A DNA stretch of 64,000 nt from NCBI RefSeq assembly GCF_000372725.1, contig NW_005200249.1, positions 50,323 to 114,322 on the forward strand. Direction: 5' to 3'. Shown here in pieces: positions 1 through 9,900 of this stretch. The translations under genes and the position numbers were made by a program. The notes under the pieces were generated by a model. That model saw only the letters and a list, made by a program, of their open reading frames with translations, did not search any database and had not been told where the DNA came from. The number at the start of each line of letters is the position of its first letter. Position 1 is the stretch's first letter. The stretch comes from Emiliania huxleyi CCMP1516 (Eukaryota; Haptophyta; Isochrysidales; Noelaerhabdaceae).

Positions 1-445
1 AAGACTCTTCTCCAAGACTCTTCTCCAAGACTCTTCTCCAAGACTCTTCTCCAAGACTCTTCTCCAAGACTCTTCTCCAAGACTCTTCTCCAAGACTCTT
101 CTCCAAGACTCTTCTCCAAGACTCTTCTCCAAGACTCTTCTCCAAGACTCTTCTCCAAGACTCTTCTCCAAGACTCTTCTCCAAGACTCTTCTCCAAGAC
201 TCTTCTCCAAGACTTTTCTCCAAGACTCTTCTCCATGACTCTTCTCCAAGACCCTTCTCCAAGACTCTTCTCCAAGACTCTTCTCCAGGACTCTGCTCCA
301 AGACTCTTCTCCAAGACTCTTCTCCAAGACTCTTCTCCAAGACTCTTCTCCAAGACTCTTCTCCAAGACTCTTCTCCAAGACTCTTCTCCAAGACTCTTC
401 TCCAAGACTCTTCTCCTAGACTCTTCTCCAAGACTCTTCTCCTAG
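1..445. repeat. 13-bp satellite array
   Basis: About 34 head-to-tail copies of AAGACTCTTCTCC fill the left edge, with a few single-base variants. The array then passes into a pyrimidine-rich stretch that ends in an acceptor at 535-536, so it probably lies in an intron of the MFS transporter gene whose 3' exons follow. Its left end is outside the window. Confidence 0.95.
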
Positions 446-536
446 ACTCTTTTGCGCAGCTCGTCTCCCCCTCCCGCCACCCTCCCGCCACCCTCCCCGC
501 CCCCTCCCTTCCGCCGCCCTGCCCGCCCTACCCCAG

Positions 537-1124
537 GCCGCTTCTTCTTCGGGGCCCTCTCCGACGCGATTGGCTTCAAGGCCCCCCAAACCGCGACGCT
601 CTCGCGCCGCGCCCCCTCCTCCTCGCGTGAGCGCGATTCTCTTCTCGCCAGGCCTCTTTCGTCCCGCTCACGCTGCTGCAGGGCACCACGCTCCTCTCCT
701 TCCCCGCCCTCGCCGCCTCGCGCCTCACCTTCCTCCTCGCCACCGTCGCCATGCTCTTCTGCATGGGCGGCACCTTCGCCCTCTTTCCGGCGCAGGCCAT
801 GCGCGTGTACGGTGCGAGCGGCGCCTCCGTCTACTCGATCATGTTCACCGCCTTTGGCAGCGCCGCCCTGCTCGGGCCAATCGCGTCCAACGCGCTGCTG
901 CAGCGTGGTGAGAAGCCCGCCCCCTCGCCCCCGCCCCTCGCCCCCGCTCATCGCCCCCGCCCTCGTTCCCGCTCATCGCCCCCGCCGCCTCGCCCTTGTC
1001 CACCCACCCGCTCCGGCAGCCGCCACACGCCCTCCTGCCTCGGGCAGGCGGCTACCCTCTCGTCTTCTCCGTCCTCGGCCTCTGCTCTTTTGGCTCCGCC
1101 GCTCTCACCCTCGCGTCGCAGTAG
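537..1124 (+). CDS. MFS transporter, C-terminal exons (5' part outside window)
   Basis: Three exons can be joined: 537-580, 652-907 and 1048-1124 (TAG). The product reads GRFFFGALSDAIGFK, then ASFVPLTLLQGTTLL...FCMGGTFALFPAQ, then GGYPLVFSVLGLCSFG. The G-R-x(3)-G-x-L-S-D-x-I-G stretch is a typical major-facilitator inter-helix loop, and the rest supplies hydrophobic helices with small residues. The second intron could equally start at 905 and keep frame. The first internal intron has a GC donor (AAG|GCCCCC). This is the C-terminal half-bundle of a 12-helix secondary transporter. The monocarboxylate/oxalate-formate type is my guess; substrate cannot be told. Upstream exons lie left of the satellite. 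Confidence 0.7.
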
Positions 1125-1524
1125 CTGGGCGCAGTCTGGACGCGGCGTGTACGCCGCGTCGGACGCTGTCAGAGGGAGGCTGCGGCTCGAAATTGCTCAC
1201 CGTCGGTCCCGCGGGCGGCAGGCGGAGTCGATATGAGGCGGGGCTGTGTGCGTGCGAAGGGGGCAGCGCGGAGGGGGGGAGAGAGCGCAGGTCGCGACGA
1301 CCGAGCGGTTCGCGAGAGCCGCCGAGACCGAGGTCCGAGCCTCTCTGTGGAAAAGTTGAACACTCGCGAGAACCGCGTTGTGATTTTTCGGTAAGCTCTC
1401 GACAGCGACGACTCACAAGTATAACGATACCACACCCCGCCGCCGCCGACACAAGGCATGCGCGAAGGAAAGAGACAGCGCTGCGGAGAGGTGGTCTCCG
1501 CGCGCCCGCCCGCGAGCGGCGTCT

Positions 1525-2671
1525 CTAGTAGTAGGTGTTGGGGCGCGCAGCCTTGAAGGTGGTCTTGTACGCCTTGGCCGTGGTCGGAACGCGGTGCGGC
1601 AGCGGGAACTTGAGCGTCTTAGAGTGCATCTGCTTGATGACCGGCCTGTGTGTGGAGGGTGGGAGGGGCTGAGCGGGGGCGATGGAGTCGGTAGTGGGAG
1701 GCGGCGGCGCGACGGCGCGGCGGCGAGAGGGGCGTCGGTGCAGGCGGAGACGGCGATGGCAATGGGGGTGGCAGGGTGGTGGCGGAAGCTAGGGGGGAAG
1801 ATGGGAGGAGGGGAGGGCGCACCGCTTGCACTCGGACGGCTTGAGCTCGGCCGTCTTCAGAATCTGGATCGCCGACGACTTGGCGCGCGAGCGGCCCGCC
1901 ATGTCCTGGTAGAGCTGGTTGACGGCGTCTGTCAGCTTGAGGGCGCGGAACTCCTTGTACGCGTTGTGCGTGCCGGTGCGCGACTCGTAGCGGAACCAGA
2001 ACCCGAAGTTCTTCACTCGCAGCGGCTTCTTCTCGTGAATCTGCAGAGGGGGAGACGAGGCGGGAAGAGCTCGGAGGGGAGGGTTGCAGAGGCGGTTCAG
2101 CTCCACCGCCCCGACGCAACCAATCGCGAGTGGTCCGCGGCTCGGCCGCCCCTGTCACGCCGCACCCCTTCCTCGCGACTACGCTCTTCCCCACAGTCCC
2201 CTGTCCGCTCCGCCCTTCTGCCGGCCGCCTCGCGGCCTCCCTCCTCCGCTTCTCTGCCTGCCCTGCCCCCTCCGTGCCCCTCGGTGTCAGCGCGACCGCA
2301 GAGACGCGAGCGGCGGAGCAGCAGGCGGCTGCCCGAGGCAGCAGCAGCAGCGGCGGCACAGGGCGCGGCGCCCAGCCTGTCCCTCTGCCCCCGGCCCGCC
2401 CCCTCCTCTGAGCCAGCGCCGCCCGAGTCTTGCCTGCGGCCGCCCCCTCTCGCTCTCGCGTCCTACTGCGAGCGGCGGGCGTGGCGCGCGCCTGGTTCAC
2501 CGAGATGATCTGACCGTTGGCCTTCTTCACGCGGCACAACCGCCCCATGAAGTACCAAAACCGAGAGCGCGCGCAGACGAGGTTCTTCGCAAACAGCTTC
2601 ATGCGGTACACCTTGCACATGGGCGCAGCCTCGCCGTACTTGGCGTTGGGAACGAAACGCCCAACCACCAT
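1525..2671 (-). CDS. RPL18A: 60S ribosomal protein eL20 (L18a)
   Basis: Exons are 2671-2492, 2040-1823 and 1645-1525. The product starts MVVGRFVPNAKYGEAAPMCK, continues ARSRFWYFMGRLCRVKKANG, PLRVKNFGFWFRYESRTGTH and MAGRSRAKSSAIQILKTAEL, and ends FPLPHRVPTTAKAYKT...RPNTYY. This is the eL20 family from near its start to its conserved RPNT(F/Y)x end. Intron 1 has a GC donor (CAG|GCGCGC); intron 2 is GT-AG. The family usually has about ten more residues before VVGR, so a short 5' exon may lie above 2671, where a possible GTAAG donor sits near 2717; the true start is unsettled. It is a structural protein of the large cytosolic ribosomal subunit. Confidence 0.93.
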
Positions 2672-2749
2672 GTACTGCTGCTGCCCCGTCGGCAGCGCCG
2701 GCAGCGAAGCCTTACCGCTCCCCCTGCAGCAGCGGGCCGTCCAGCGCTC

Positions 2750-2905
2750 AGGCGCTGCGAGAGCACGCGCCCGAGCAGCCCGCGGGCGCGTGGCGCAGGC
2801 GCGCGTGTGGTGTGGGCACGCGGCGACAGGGTGGGGCGCAAGGGCGTGCGTGTGTGTGTGTGCGTGGGGAAACAGCGGCGGCGAGGGCAGCTGGCAGCCC
2901 GCGCA
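2750..2905. repeat. Dispersed GC-rich repeat A, copy 1
   Basis: Segment running from GCGAGAGCACGCGCCCGAGC through GTGTGGTGTGGGCACGCGGC to GGGGAAACAGCGGCGGCGAG. It recurs at 5456-5636 and, split by a transposon, at 11340-11434 plus 11933-11953. No coding potential is evident. Confidence 0.85.
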
Positions 2906-2929
2906 CATGCCAGGCTCGTGTGCACTGCA

Positions 2930-3310
2930 AAAAGAATTCTTGACCGTCGTTTCTCCGTATTTCGCACACTGGCACGACAAGGGCGCGGACTGGCGCGGAC
3001 TGGCACACTCACCGGCTCACCGCCGGAGCCGCCTACGACTCCGTTTAAGAACGGCAATGCACTCCGCACCACCGTGCACAATGCCGCTCTCCCCGCACGC
3101 TAGCTCGTTCACCGTCTGCCACGCCACGGCGGTGTGGAGGACCACAGACAAGCGCTGCATCTGCAGCCCGTGCCAGTTCTTGGTGGTCCATGTGACCTCG
3201 TCCAGGTGCTGAGCGTGCGAAAGTTTGTTGCTCAGCTGGTTCGCCGCCTCCCTCAGGGTGCTGCGGACCTCCTTTCCAAAGCCTCCGAAAGCCTCAAAAT
3301 CAAACAAACG
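2930..3310 (-). mobile_element. LINE-like retroelement fragment, 3' end
   Basis: On the minus strand 3307-3017 encodes FDFEAFGGFGKEVRSTLREA...SNKLSHAQHLDEVTWTTKNW...LHTAVAWQTVNELACG, nearly identical to the C-terminus of the longer element at 34.6-36.0 kb. Below it lies the same GGCGGCTCCGG...TGTGCC-type 3' tail. The copy is heavily truncated and carries only the C-terminal domain. Residues such as the F/DFE(A/T)FGG block resemble the endonuclease-like C-terminal region of some LINE polyproteins; that assignment is inference. Confidence 0.75.
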
Positions 3311-3379
3311 TAGATCGCAATCCTGCTCCCCAGTGCAAAAGAATTCCTTTTAGCCAACAAGAAAACAGACCACAAAGAA

Positions 3380-3640
3380 AACAGACGAGGCAAGGGAATA
3401 AATAAATAAATACAACGGACACGCCAAACGAGGGGTGGGAGAAGGACAGGGTCCCCACCTGCACAAGCAGGATCTTGTAGGACGATCAGGGACACAGGGG
3501 AACGGGAGCGGGGAGCGCATCGCGACACGGAGGGGGGCTGGGCAGGGGGTTCACCCTCACGACAGGAATCCCATCTCTCGTATAGGACAGGTTGCACCCG
3601 GCGGCACGGGGGCAAGCGCGGGCCTCCTACTGGTTGCGCT
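3380..3640 (+). repeat. Diverged relative of the CTTCACAT MITE family
   Basis: The stretch containing GAACGGGAGCGGGGAGCGCA and GGGGGGCTGGGCAGG resembles the centre of the MITE at 4772-5260 (GAACGGGAGTGGGGAGCGCA...GGGGCTGGGCAGG). Termini are not recognisable. No gene is visible here. Confidence 0.5.
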
Positions 3641-3652
3641 CTCCTAGTTTAC

Positions 3653-3751
3653 GAGGCAAGGGAAAGAAAGAAAGAAAGAAAACACACAACCCAAGGGAGG
3701 GATGGGAGAACGGCACGCCGCCACCACACAGGGATTTTAAGAGGCAAGGGA
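3653..3751 (-). mobile_element. 5'-truncated SINE-like element with target-site duplication
   Basis: The 11-bp word GAGGCAAGGGA occurs at 3653-3663 and 3741-3751. Between them is about 77 bp matching one end of the full element at 25586-25890, including the (GAAA)n tract, AAGGGAGGGATGGGAG and CCACCACACAGGGATTTTAA. Retention of only the tailed end is typical of 5' truncation during retroposition. Confidence 0.8.
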
Positions 3752-3792
3752 GGGATGGGAGGACAGTGGCAGTACCATTTTTTTTGTAACCC

Positions 3793-4788
3793 ATGTCGAT
3801 GTGCGGAGCAGCAGTCCGCATGGTCGTCGTCCTGGACCCGCTGTACGTCACCCTTTTCGTGGACGACGGCGACCCTCTCGCGACGCTCCACGTGCAGGAC
3901 GCGGCCTACTTCAAGTTTGGCACCACTGAGGTGATCGAGGCTCCGGCGACGCACGTGCACTTGCGCCACAAGAAGTACAACACCCTGAACGGCGCGTGCG
4001 TCGGGGTCCTCGACGACATAATGCCGAGCTGGCGGACGGCGCGCGGGCGCGGCGACCCGCACGTCGCGTGGATGTACGTGGTCGGCGAGCTGCCGCACAG
4101 CGAGCTCTCCTCGCAAGGCGCGCGCACCGGCCTTCTCGACGGCCACCATTCGTTCGTCTCGCCCCTCGCGGCGACGCGCCGGATCAGCGTGCGGCGGTCG
4201 CCGGACGGCACTGGCCGCTGGGTCCCGGCGCACGTGCTGCGCCCCTTCATCCCGGCAGGCGTGCCCGATAATGTTGCTGTGCAGTGCGTGCGCGAGCTGA
4301 TTGCCAAGGGCGGCCACCATTCGGGCGCGCACCGCAAGGAAAAGAAGCGGGCGCGCGAGGAGAGGAGGCGCGACGAGGAGGGGGCGGCGCCGCCGCCGCC
4401 GCAGCAGGGCGGGGCGCGAAGGCCCGCCAGCGCGGCCACGCAGCTGCCCGACGGGTGGGTCTCGGGCGTCGACCCCGCCACGGGCCACCTCTACTACCAC
4501 CACACCCCCAGCGGGCGGTCGCAGTGGGAGTGGCCGGAGGGAGCAGGAGGCGGTGAACCGTCCGCCAGCACGTCGAGCGGCGGCGGTCCCTCCCCCACGG
4601 CAGCCAAGCGCCCCACCAAGATCCACACTAGGGACGGCATGATGTACTTTGTTGACCGGCTCGGGCCGCTGCCGCACGAGATTGTGCGGACAGAGATGCG
4701 CGGGCCGCCCGGCAACGCGTACAAGGTCTTGTGCATGAGGCCGGTCGCACCGACGGACGAGACTTGCGAGGCAAGCTTCACATCGTAG
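3793..4788 (+). CDS. WW-domain protein of unknown function
   Basis: Intronless ORF of 331 aa starting MSMCGAAVRMVVVLDPLYVT. Residues about 218-250 form a WW domain (LPDGWVSGVDPATGHLYYHH followed by TPSGRSQWEWPEG) with two key Trp, the Tyr pair and the closing Pro, so it should bind a proline-rich partner. Before it is a charged Lys/Arg/Glu stretch and a proline run. The N-terminal 150 residues look folded but I do not recognise them. The last codons and the TAG lie inside a MITE terminal inverted repeat, so the present C-terminus is supplied by the transposon. Just upstream (3653-3751) is a truncated SINE-like copy. WW assignment is secure; function is not. Confidence 0.8.
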   Translation: MSMCGAAVRMVVVLDPLYVTLFVDDGDPLATLHVQDAAYFKFGTTEVIEAPATHVHLRHKKYNTLNGACVGVLDDIMPSWRTARGRGDPHVAWMYVVGELPHSELSSQGARTGLLDGHHSFVSPLAATRRISVRRSPDGTGRWVPAHVLRPFIPAGVPDNVAVQCVRELIAKGGHHSGAHRKEKKRAREERRRDEEGAAPPPPQQGGARRPASAATQLPDGWVSGVDPATGHLYYHHTPSGRSQWEWPEGAGGGEPSASTSSGGGPSPTAAKRPTKIHTRDGMMYFVDRLGPLPHEIVRTEMRGPPGNAYKVLCMRPVAPTDETCEASFTS

Positions 4789-5260
4789 CGAGCCCGTGCA
4801 CGCGCGGGCTCCGTTTTCTTTTTTCGAAAAGAAAAGCAACGCTTTCTTTTTCGCGGGTTGTTCCCTCGTGGGTGTAAGGGAATATATGTGTGTATGTGGA
4901 CACGCATTCGGCATTGTCGCGTGGGTGGGATAGGAGAGGCCGCCGCGAGCGCGACAGAGTGTGGTCGTGGAACCACGCCGTTGCAGACGAGCAAGCTGCA
5001 AGGCTCTTGGAAAAGCGCGACGATCTCCAGCGGACGAAGGCTCGATCGAGGGGCCCACAAGCAAGGGAGAACGGGAGTGGGGAGCGCATGAGACAGCACA
5101 CGGAGAGAGGGGCTGGGCAGGATTCCGACGCCACAGACTTCACAGGCTCAGGGTCCCCCAGGGTGCGGGGTCCAGGGAGTCCTCTCTTTGCCCGCGTTGG
5201 ACAGGTTATGGGGGGGTGGCGGGGTCGCGATTTCTTTTTCCATTCCACGCGCCTCGCTAC
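4772..5260 (+). mobile_element. MITE-like DNA element, copy 1
   Basis: Starts CAAGCTTCACATCGTAGCGA and runs about 490 bp to CGCGCCTCGCTAC. The intact-ended copy 3 shows that the family ends in the inverse of the start (CTCGCTACTATGTGAAG), i.e. terminal inverted repeats of about 17 bp. Copies also lie at 5637-5830 (truncated) and 11954-12373 (opposite orientation). No transposase is encoded. Confidence 0.75.
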
Positions 5261-5455
5261 GGAAAATGCGGAATGGGACACGCATTGTCGCGTGGGACTA
5301 GAAGAAGCCGACCGAGAGAGTGGACCACCGTTGCAGAGAGCAAGGATCTTGGAAAAGCGCGACGAGCAGCGGGGAGGGCCTCGACAGAGAGATTTTTAGC
5401 AATACCAAACAACTCTAACACTCACACGTCATTTGCTGGGCCTCTCGATCGAGGG

Positions 5456-5636
5456 GCGAGAGCACGCGCCCGAGCATGGGCGCTGCGAGAGCACGCGCCC
5501 GAGCAGCCCGCGCGCGCGGGGGGCGCGTGTGGCGCAGGCGCGCGTGTGGTGTGGGCACGCGGCGACAGGGTGGGGCGCAAGGGCGTGCGTGTGTGTGTGT
5601 GCGTGGGGAAACAGCGGCGGCGAGGGCAGCTGGCAA
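5456..5636. repeat. Dispersed repeat A, copy 2
   Basis: Second copy of the GC-rich repeat seen at 2750-2905, followed directly by the start of MITE copy 2, so the two repeats tend to travel or nest together. Confidence 0.85.
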
Positions 5637-5830
5637 GCAAGCTTCACATCGTAGCGAGCCCGTGCACGCGCGAGCTCCGTTTTCTTTTTTCGAAAAGAAA
5701 AGCAACGCTTTCTTTTTCGCGGGTGTGGCTGTTCCCTCGTGGGTGTAAGGGAATATATGTGTGTATGTGGACACGCATTCGGCATTGTCGCGTGGGTGGG
5801 ATAGGAGAGGCCGCCGCGAGCGCGACAGAG
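5637..5830 (+). mobile_element. MITE-like element, copy 2 (truncated)
   Basis: Repeats CTTCACATCGTAGCGAG and about 190 bp of the family, including the run through GGGAATATATGTGTGTATGT, and stops at GCGCGACAGAG. Its distal inverted repeat is missing. Confidence 0.8.
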
Positions 5831-5840
5831 GGGCGCTCAC

Positions 5841-6568
5841 TGTGTGTTATTCGGGTGGGGATCCACTGCGCTCGAAAGTCGCGATTTGGCAATAGGCGCT
5901 CGAGCCGGCGCGCAGTGGAGGGGGCGCCGCGCAGGGGGATCGGGGGGGTGCGAGAGGGGGCGTGGGTCGGGCGCGCACCGGCCGGCTCCGGGAGCGGCCG
6001 TCACGTCGAAGAGCAAGAGGGGACCTGGTGCTGCTCGAATGACGACGCATGCCGCTCTGCTGCGCCGCCGATAGCCCCTCTTCCGAGCCGGCGCGTGGCG
6101 GCGAGCCGCGGCCAGTATCGCTGGTGCGGTGGAGGCGGCAGCTTGCATCGGCCGGCAGCGGGTGCGGCCTTCACGTCGATGAGGGGGGGTTGTCGGCGAC
6201 TCGTGTGGCTCGAGGCCTACGCTGCGCCGCCCAAGCCCTACTGCCGATCCAGCGCCTGGCGTTTGGGGCGAGCCGCGGTCGTCGTCGCTGATGGTATATG
6301 GCGGCGGCGGCGGCGGCTCGCCCTTCCCTCCGGCCGCAATTCCGATCCCGCCGCGCTCGCGGGAGGTGGCGCGTACACCTTACGCCCTTTCTCCTCAACG
6401 GCTATCCGTGCTTGCTGTGCCCCTGCGTGGTGTGTTTCAAGTTCTTACAACCCAAGGTGATAGAGGGCAAAAAGATCGATTGCGCTCTTGCCGATCCGCA
6501 CCTACCTAGGCTCTTGGGTGGCGCGCCCCAGCTCTTCACAACGAACCTGGTCTTGAGTCTCCCGGCCC
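5841..6568. other. Intergenic upstream of the ankyrin gene; imperfect duplication
   Basis: No gene seen. About 110 bp starting near 5975 (CGCACCGGCCGGCTCCGGGA) is repeated imperfectly from about 6146 (GCATCGGCCGGCAGCGGGTG), both followed by a TCACGTCGA(A/T)GAG block. This is likely the 5' region of the ankyrin gene. Confidence 0.5.
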
Positions 6569-9031
6569 ATGAGCGGCGCCATTCTCCCAACCCGCCTCGC
6601 CGACCTGGCTCGGGGCGACCTGGACTCGCTGCGCGCCTTCCTCTCCGGGCAGGAGACACGCGGCACGTCGCTCATTGCCCAGCTCGACGCGCGGCTCGAC
6701 ACCGAGCAGCAGGACACGCTGCTGACCTGGGCCGCTCGTCACGGGCAGGCCGAGGCGGCGCGGCTGCTGCTCGACAGCGGCGCGAGCGTCGGGGCGACGA
6801 CTGGCGGCGGCGCTTCCGCGCTGTATATCGCGTGCCAGGAGGGCCAGATTGATTGCGCCCGGCTGCTCGTCGAGGCTGGCGCGGCGACCGACCAAGCTGC
6901 TGACGACGGCACCACGCCGCTGCTCATCGCGAGCGAGAAGGGGCAGCTCGAGATCGCGCGGCTGCTCGTCGAGGCCAACGCGGCGGTCGACCAGGCTGAT
7001 GATGAAGGCACCACGCCGCTGAGTGCTGCAAGCTTGACTGGCGAGATCGACTGCGTCCGGCTGCTCCTGGAGGCTGGCGCGGCGGTCAACCAAGCGGATT
7101 CTGGAGGCCGCACGCCGCTGTACGTTGCGTGCCAGGAGGGCCACCTCGAGTGCGCCATGCTGCTGCGCGGCGCTGGCGCGGTGATCAACCAGGCAGATGA
7201 GGACGGCTCCACGCCGCTGATCATCGCGTGCCAGAACGGCCACCTCGAGTGCGCCCAGCTGCTGCGCGGCGCTGGCGCTGACATCAACCACGACGGTACC
7301 ACGCCGCTGTCCCTCGCGTGCGAGAACGGCCACCTCGAGATCGCCCAGCTGCTGCGCGACGCTGGCGCGGCGGTCAACCAAGCCTACAACGACGGCGCCA
7401 CACCGCTGTTCATGGCGTGCCACGAGGGCCAGCTCGAGTGCGTTCGGCTGCTTCTCGAGGCTGGCGCGGCGATCAACCAAGCTACAGAGGATGGCGCCAC
7501 GCCGCTGTTCGCGGCGTGCGAGGACGGCCACCTCGAGGTCGCCCGGCTGCTGCGCGGCGCTGGCGCTGACATCAACCAAGCGATGAACAATGGTACCACG
7601 CCGCTGTCCATCGCGTGCCAGAACGGCCACCTCGAGTGCGCCCGGCTGCTGCGCGACGCTGGCGCTGACATCAACCAAGCCAGTACCGACGGTACCACGC
7701 CGCTGCACATCGCGTGCCTGAAGGGCCACCTCGAGTGCGTGCGGCTGCTCCTCGAGGCTGGCGCGGCGGTCAACCAAGCAGACGCTGAAGGCTTCACGCT
7801 GCTGTACGTTGCGTCCCAGAACGGTCACCTCGAGTGCGTTCGACTGCTCCTCGAGACTGGCGCGGCGGTCAACCAAGCAGACGCTGAAGGCTTCACGCCG
7901 CTGCACATCGCGTGCCTGAAGGGCCACCTCGAGGTCGCCCGGCTGCTGCGCGGCGCTGGCGCTGACATCAACCAAGCGATGAACGACGGCGTCACGCCGC
8001 TGTTCATTGCGTGCGAAAAGGGCCAGCTCGAGTGCGTTCGGTTGCTCGTCGAGGCTGGTGCGGCGGTCAACCAAGCCTGCAACCACGGCACCACGCCGCT
8101 GTTCATGGCGAGCCAGGAGGGCCACCTCGAGTGCGTTCGGCTGCTTCTCGAGGCGGGCGTCGCGATGGACCAGGCCAATGAGGACGGCGGCACGCCGCTG
8201 TTCATGGCGTGCCAGGACGGCCACCTCGACGTCGCCAAGCTCCTCTCCTCCTACGGCGCCTCCCGCGCCGCTACGCCCTTTGGCACGCCCGAGGAGATCG
8301 CAAACGGCGAAGGCCACGCCGACCTCGCCGCCTGGCTGGTCGCCAGCCGCGGCTGGACGCCGCTCCAGCATCTCGAGGCGTGCCCGAGACTAGCGGCCGA
8401 AGGCGTGAGCGCATTGTCCTCACGCCCATTGTCTCTCTTCCCGCAGGCGCTCACCGTCGAGCGGGCGCGGGCGCTGCTGCGCGGCGGCGCAGACCCGCTC
8501 GCCGGCGAGCCTTCTGCCCTCGAGCGGGCGCGCGTCCTCTGCGCGTGGGGCGAGTCGGATCCGACCGCTGCGGCGGTCGGTTCCACAGTCAAGATCCGCT
8601 CTCTCGTCTCGCGGCCCTCGATGAACGGCAAGGTCGGCGTCGTCGTCTCCGCAAACGCTTCGACGGCCCGCTTCGGCGTGCGCGTGGCGGGGGAGGCCAA
8701 GGCACTCGCACTGAGGCGCGCAATGCAATGGTATCTCCCCGACTCGCCGGATCCTCTCTTTGACACACCTCTGCCCTCCCTCAGGCCGGCCAACCTGCAG
8801 CCAGCGGCCGAGGCGGTGGCGGTGGGCAGGCTGGTCCTCAAGGCGGCGGAGTGGTCGCCGCAGTCGCACGAGCTCTTCCCGGAGGCGGCGCGCAAGCGGG
8901 CGGTCGAGGTGATGCGGCTGGGCTACCTGATCGCCTGGGACGAGGAGCGCTTCGACAGCCGCGAGGGAGCGGCTCCAGAGCTGGCGGACATCTGGCGCGG
9001 CTTCGTGCTGCCTAGGGTGGTGGTGCGATGA
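6569..9031 (+). CDS. Large ankyrin-repeat protein with C-terminal SH3-like and helical domains
   Basis: ATG at 6569; up to 820 codons. Residues about 50-590 hold some 16 ankyrin repeats of about 33 aa (G-x-TPL-x-x-A-C-x-x-G-x-L-E-x-x-x-LL-x-x-GA). Neighbouring repeats are nearly identical at DNA level, suggesting recent internal duplication. Later comes an SH3-like segment (VKIRSLVSRPSMNGKVGVVV ... RPANLQP) and a WSPQSHELFPEAARKRAVEV end, common in algal ankyrin proteins. Two small introns are likely: 8407-8448 (GT donor, 42 nt, in frame) and one with a GC donor (CTGAG|GCGCGC) ending at CCCTCCCTCAG near 8783, which joins LR to PANLQP as the domain requires. It is probably a protein-binding scaffold; partner unknown. 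Confidence 0.85.
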   Translation: MSGAILPTRLADLARGDLDSLRAFLSGQETRGTSLIAQLDARLDTEQQDTLLTWAARHGQAEAARLLLDSGASVGATTGGGASALYIACQEGQIDCARLLVEAGAATDQAADDGTTPLLIASEKGQLEIARLLVEANAAVDQADDEGTTPLSAASLTGEIDCVRLLLEAGAAVNQADSGGRTPLYVACQEGHLECAMLLRGAGAVINQADEDGSTPLIIACQNGHLECAQLLRGAGADINHDGTTPLSLACENGHLEIAQLLRDAGAAVNQAYNDGATPLFMACHEGQLECVRLLLEAGAAINQATEDGATPLFAACEDGHLEVARLLRGAGADINQAMNNGTTPLSIACQNGHLECARLLRDAGADINQASTDGTTPLHIACLKGHLECVRLLLEAGAAVNQADAEGFTLLYVASQNGHLECVRLLLETGAAVNQADAEGFTPLHIACLKGHLEVARLLRGAGADINQAMNDGVTPLFIACEKGQLECVRLLVEAGAAVNQACNHGTTPLFMASQEGHLECVRLLLEAGVAMDQANEDGGTPLFMACQDGHLDVAKLLSSYGASRAATPFGTPEEIANGEGHADLAAWLVASRGWTPLQHLEACPRLAAEGVSALSSRPLSLFPQALTVERARALLRGGADPLAGEPSALERARVLCAWGESDPTAAAVGSTVKIRSLVSRPSMNGKVGVVVSANASTARFGVRVAGEAKALALRRAMQWYLPDSPDPLFDTPLPSLRPANLQPAAEAVAVGRLVLKAAEWSPQSHELFPEAARKRAVEVMRLGYLIAWDEERFDSREGAAPELADIWRGFVLPRVVVR

Positions 9032-9165
9032 TTTGGCCCCACGTTCTTCGTATCTCGCTCCTCTTCTCTCTCGCTTGGTGGTGTTGCACATTTTTCGGGG
9101 CTTTTTCCCAACGAGCTACGTAAACGAGACAATAGACACCGAAGAAAAAGAAAAACACGACTCCG

Positions 9166-9340
9166 CACTTGGAGCACTTGGAGTGCAGTTATTCCGACCG
9201 CTCGCCCAGGACCGGGGAGGTAAGAAGCGCACCCAGTTGGCCGGACGATTGGGAGCACTTGGAGCACTTGGAGTGCAGTTATCAACCTCACATCCAGGGC
9301 CGGGGAGCTAAGAAGCGCACCCAGCGAGCCGGATGATCGG
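9166..9340. repeat. Tandem duplication of about 85 bp
   Basis: A unit containing GAGCACTTGGAGTGCAGTTA and AAGAAGCGCACCCAG occurs twice head to tail just after the ankyrin gene. No coding evidence. Confidence 0.75.
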
Positions 9341-9359
9341 TGTCGGGTTACGGGCTAGA

Positions 9360-9900
9360 GAGCACTACGGGGTGTGGAGGGTGAGTTGAACAGGGGTTGT
9401 GCGCCAAGCCCTCCTGCTCGGCTCCAGCGAGTAGACAAGTGTTACCATCAACAGAGGAGAAGGATATGACCTCAGGGCCGATGTGACCAAGCGCTGGTAG
9501 CGTGGTTTTACCTCACACCCATGGTCTCACAGTGTGCCGGCAGTCGCCGAGCAGTGTCGCTCACACAAGCCGCAGCACAAGTGACTGAGGGCCAGTGAGG
9601 GCGAGCCCATCGCTGTCACAGCTGTGGCAGCCGCACAGTAGGCTGTGTCAACTGTGCAGAGTGTGTGAGCAGCAGAGGAGCTGCTCTCCAGGCTTCTGTC
9701 GCAAAGAGCTGCATGCCACCGAAAGCGCTGTCGAGGTTCGCCGAGCGCGGCGCAGGTTGGGGGAAGCCGCCACCGACGAGCGCGTTGGACTTTTCACTCC
9801 GGACAAAAAACGCGGCACAGCGGACGGTGCGGGGCGTGCCGCAAACATAGCGGCGAGGCGCGGGACCGTCTGTGGCGAAGTGGGTCGCCTCATGTGCGCC
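9360..9900 (+). mobile_element. Retroelement 5' segment, copy 1
   Basis: About 540 bp closely matching the reverse complement of 40430-41010, for example CGTGGTTT(T/A)ACCTCACACCC, CAGTGTGCCGGCAGTCGCCG and GTGGCAGCCGCACAGTAGGC. With the Copia fragment at 10.7-11.0 kb this looks like the leader or LTR region of a degraded retrotransposon. The edge near 9380-9440 reappears inverted at 11226-11310, so the block has been rearranged. Confidence 0.65.

Noticed and set aside
235-630. Open frame of 131 codons in the satellite (KTLLQDSSPRLFS repeats)
   Set aside because: It is a by-product of a 13-bp unit with no stop in one frame; no protein family and no start context.
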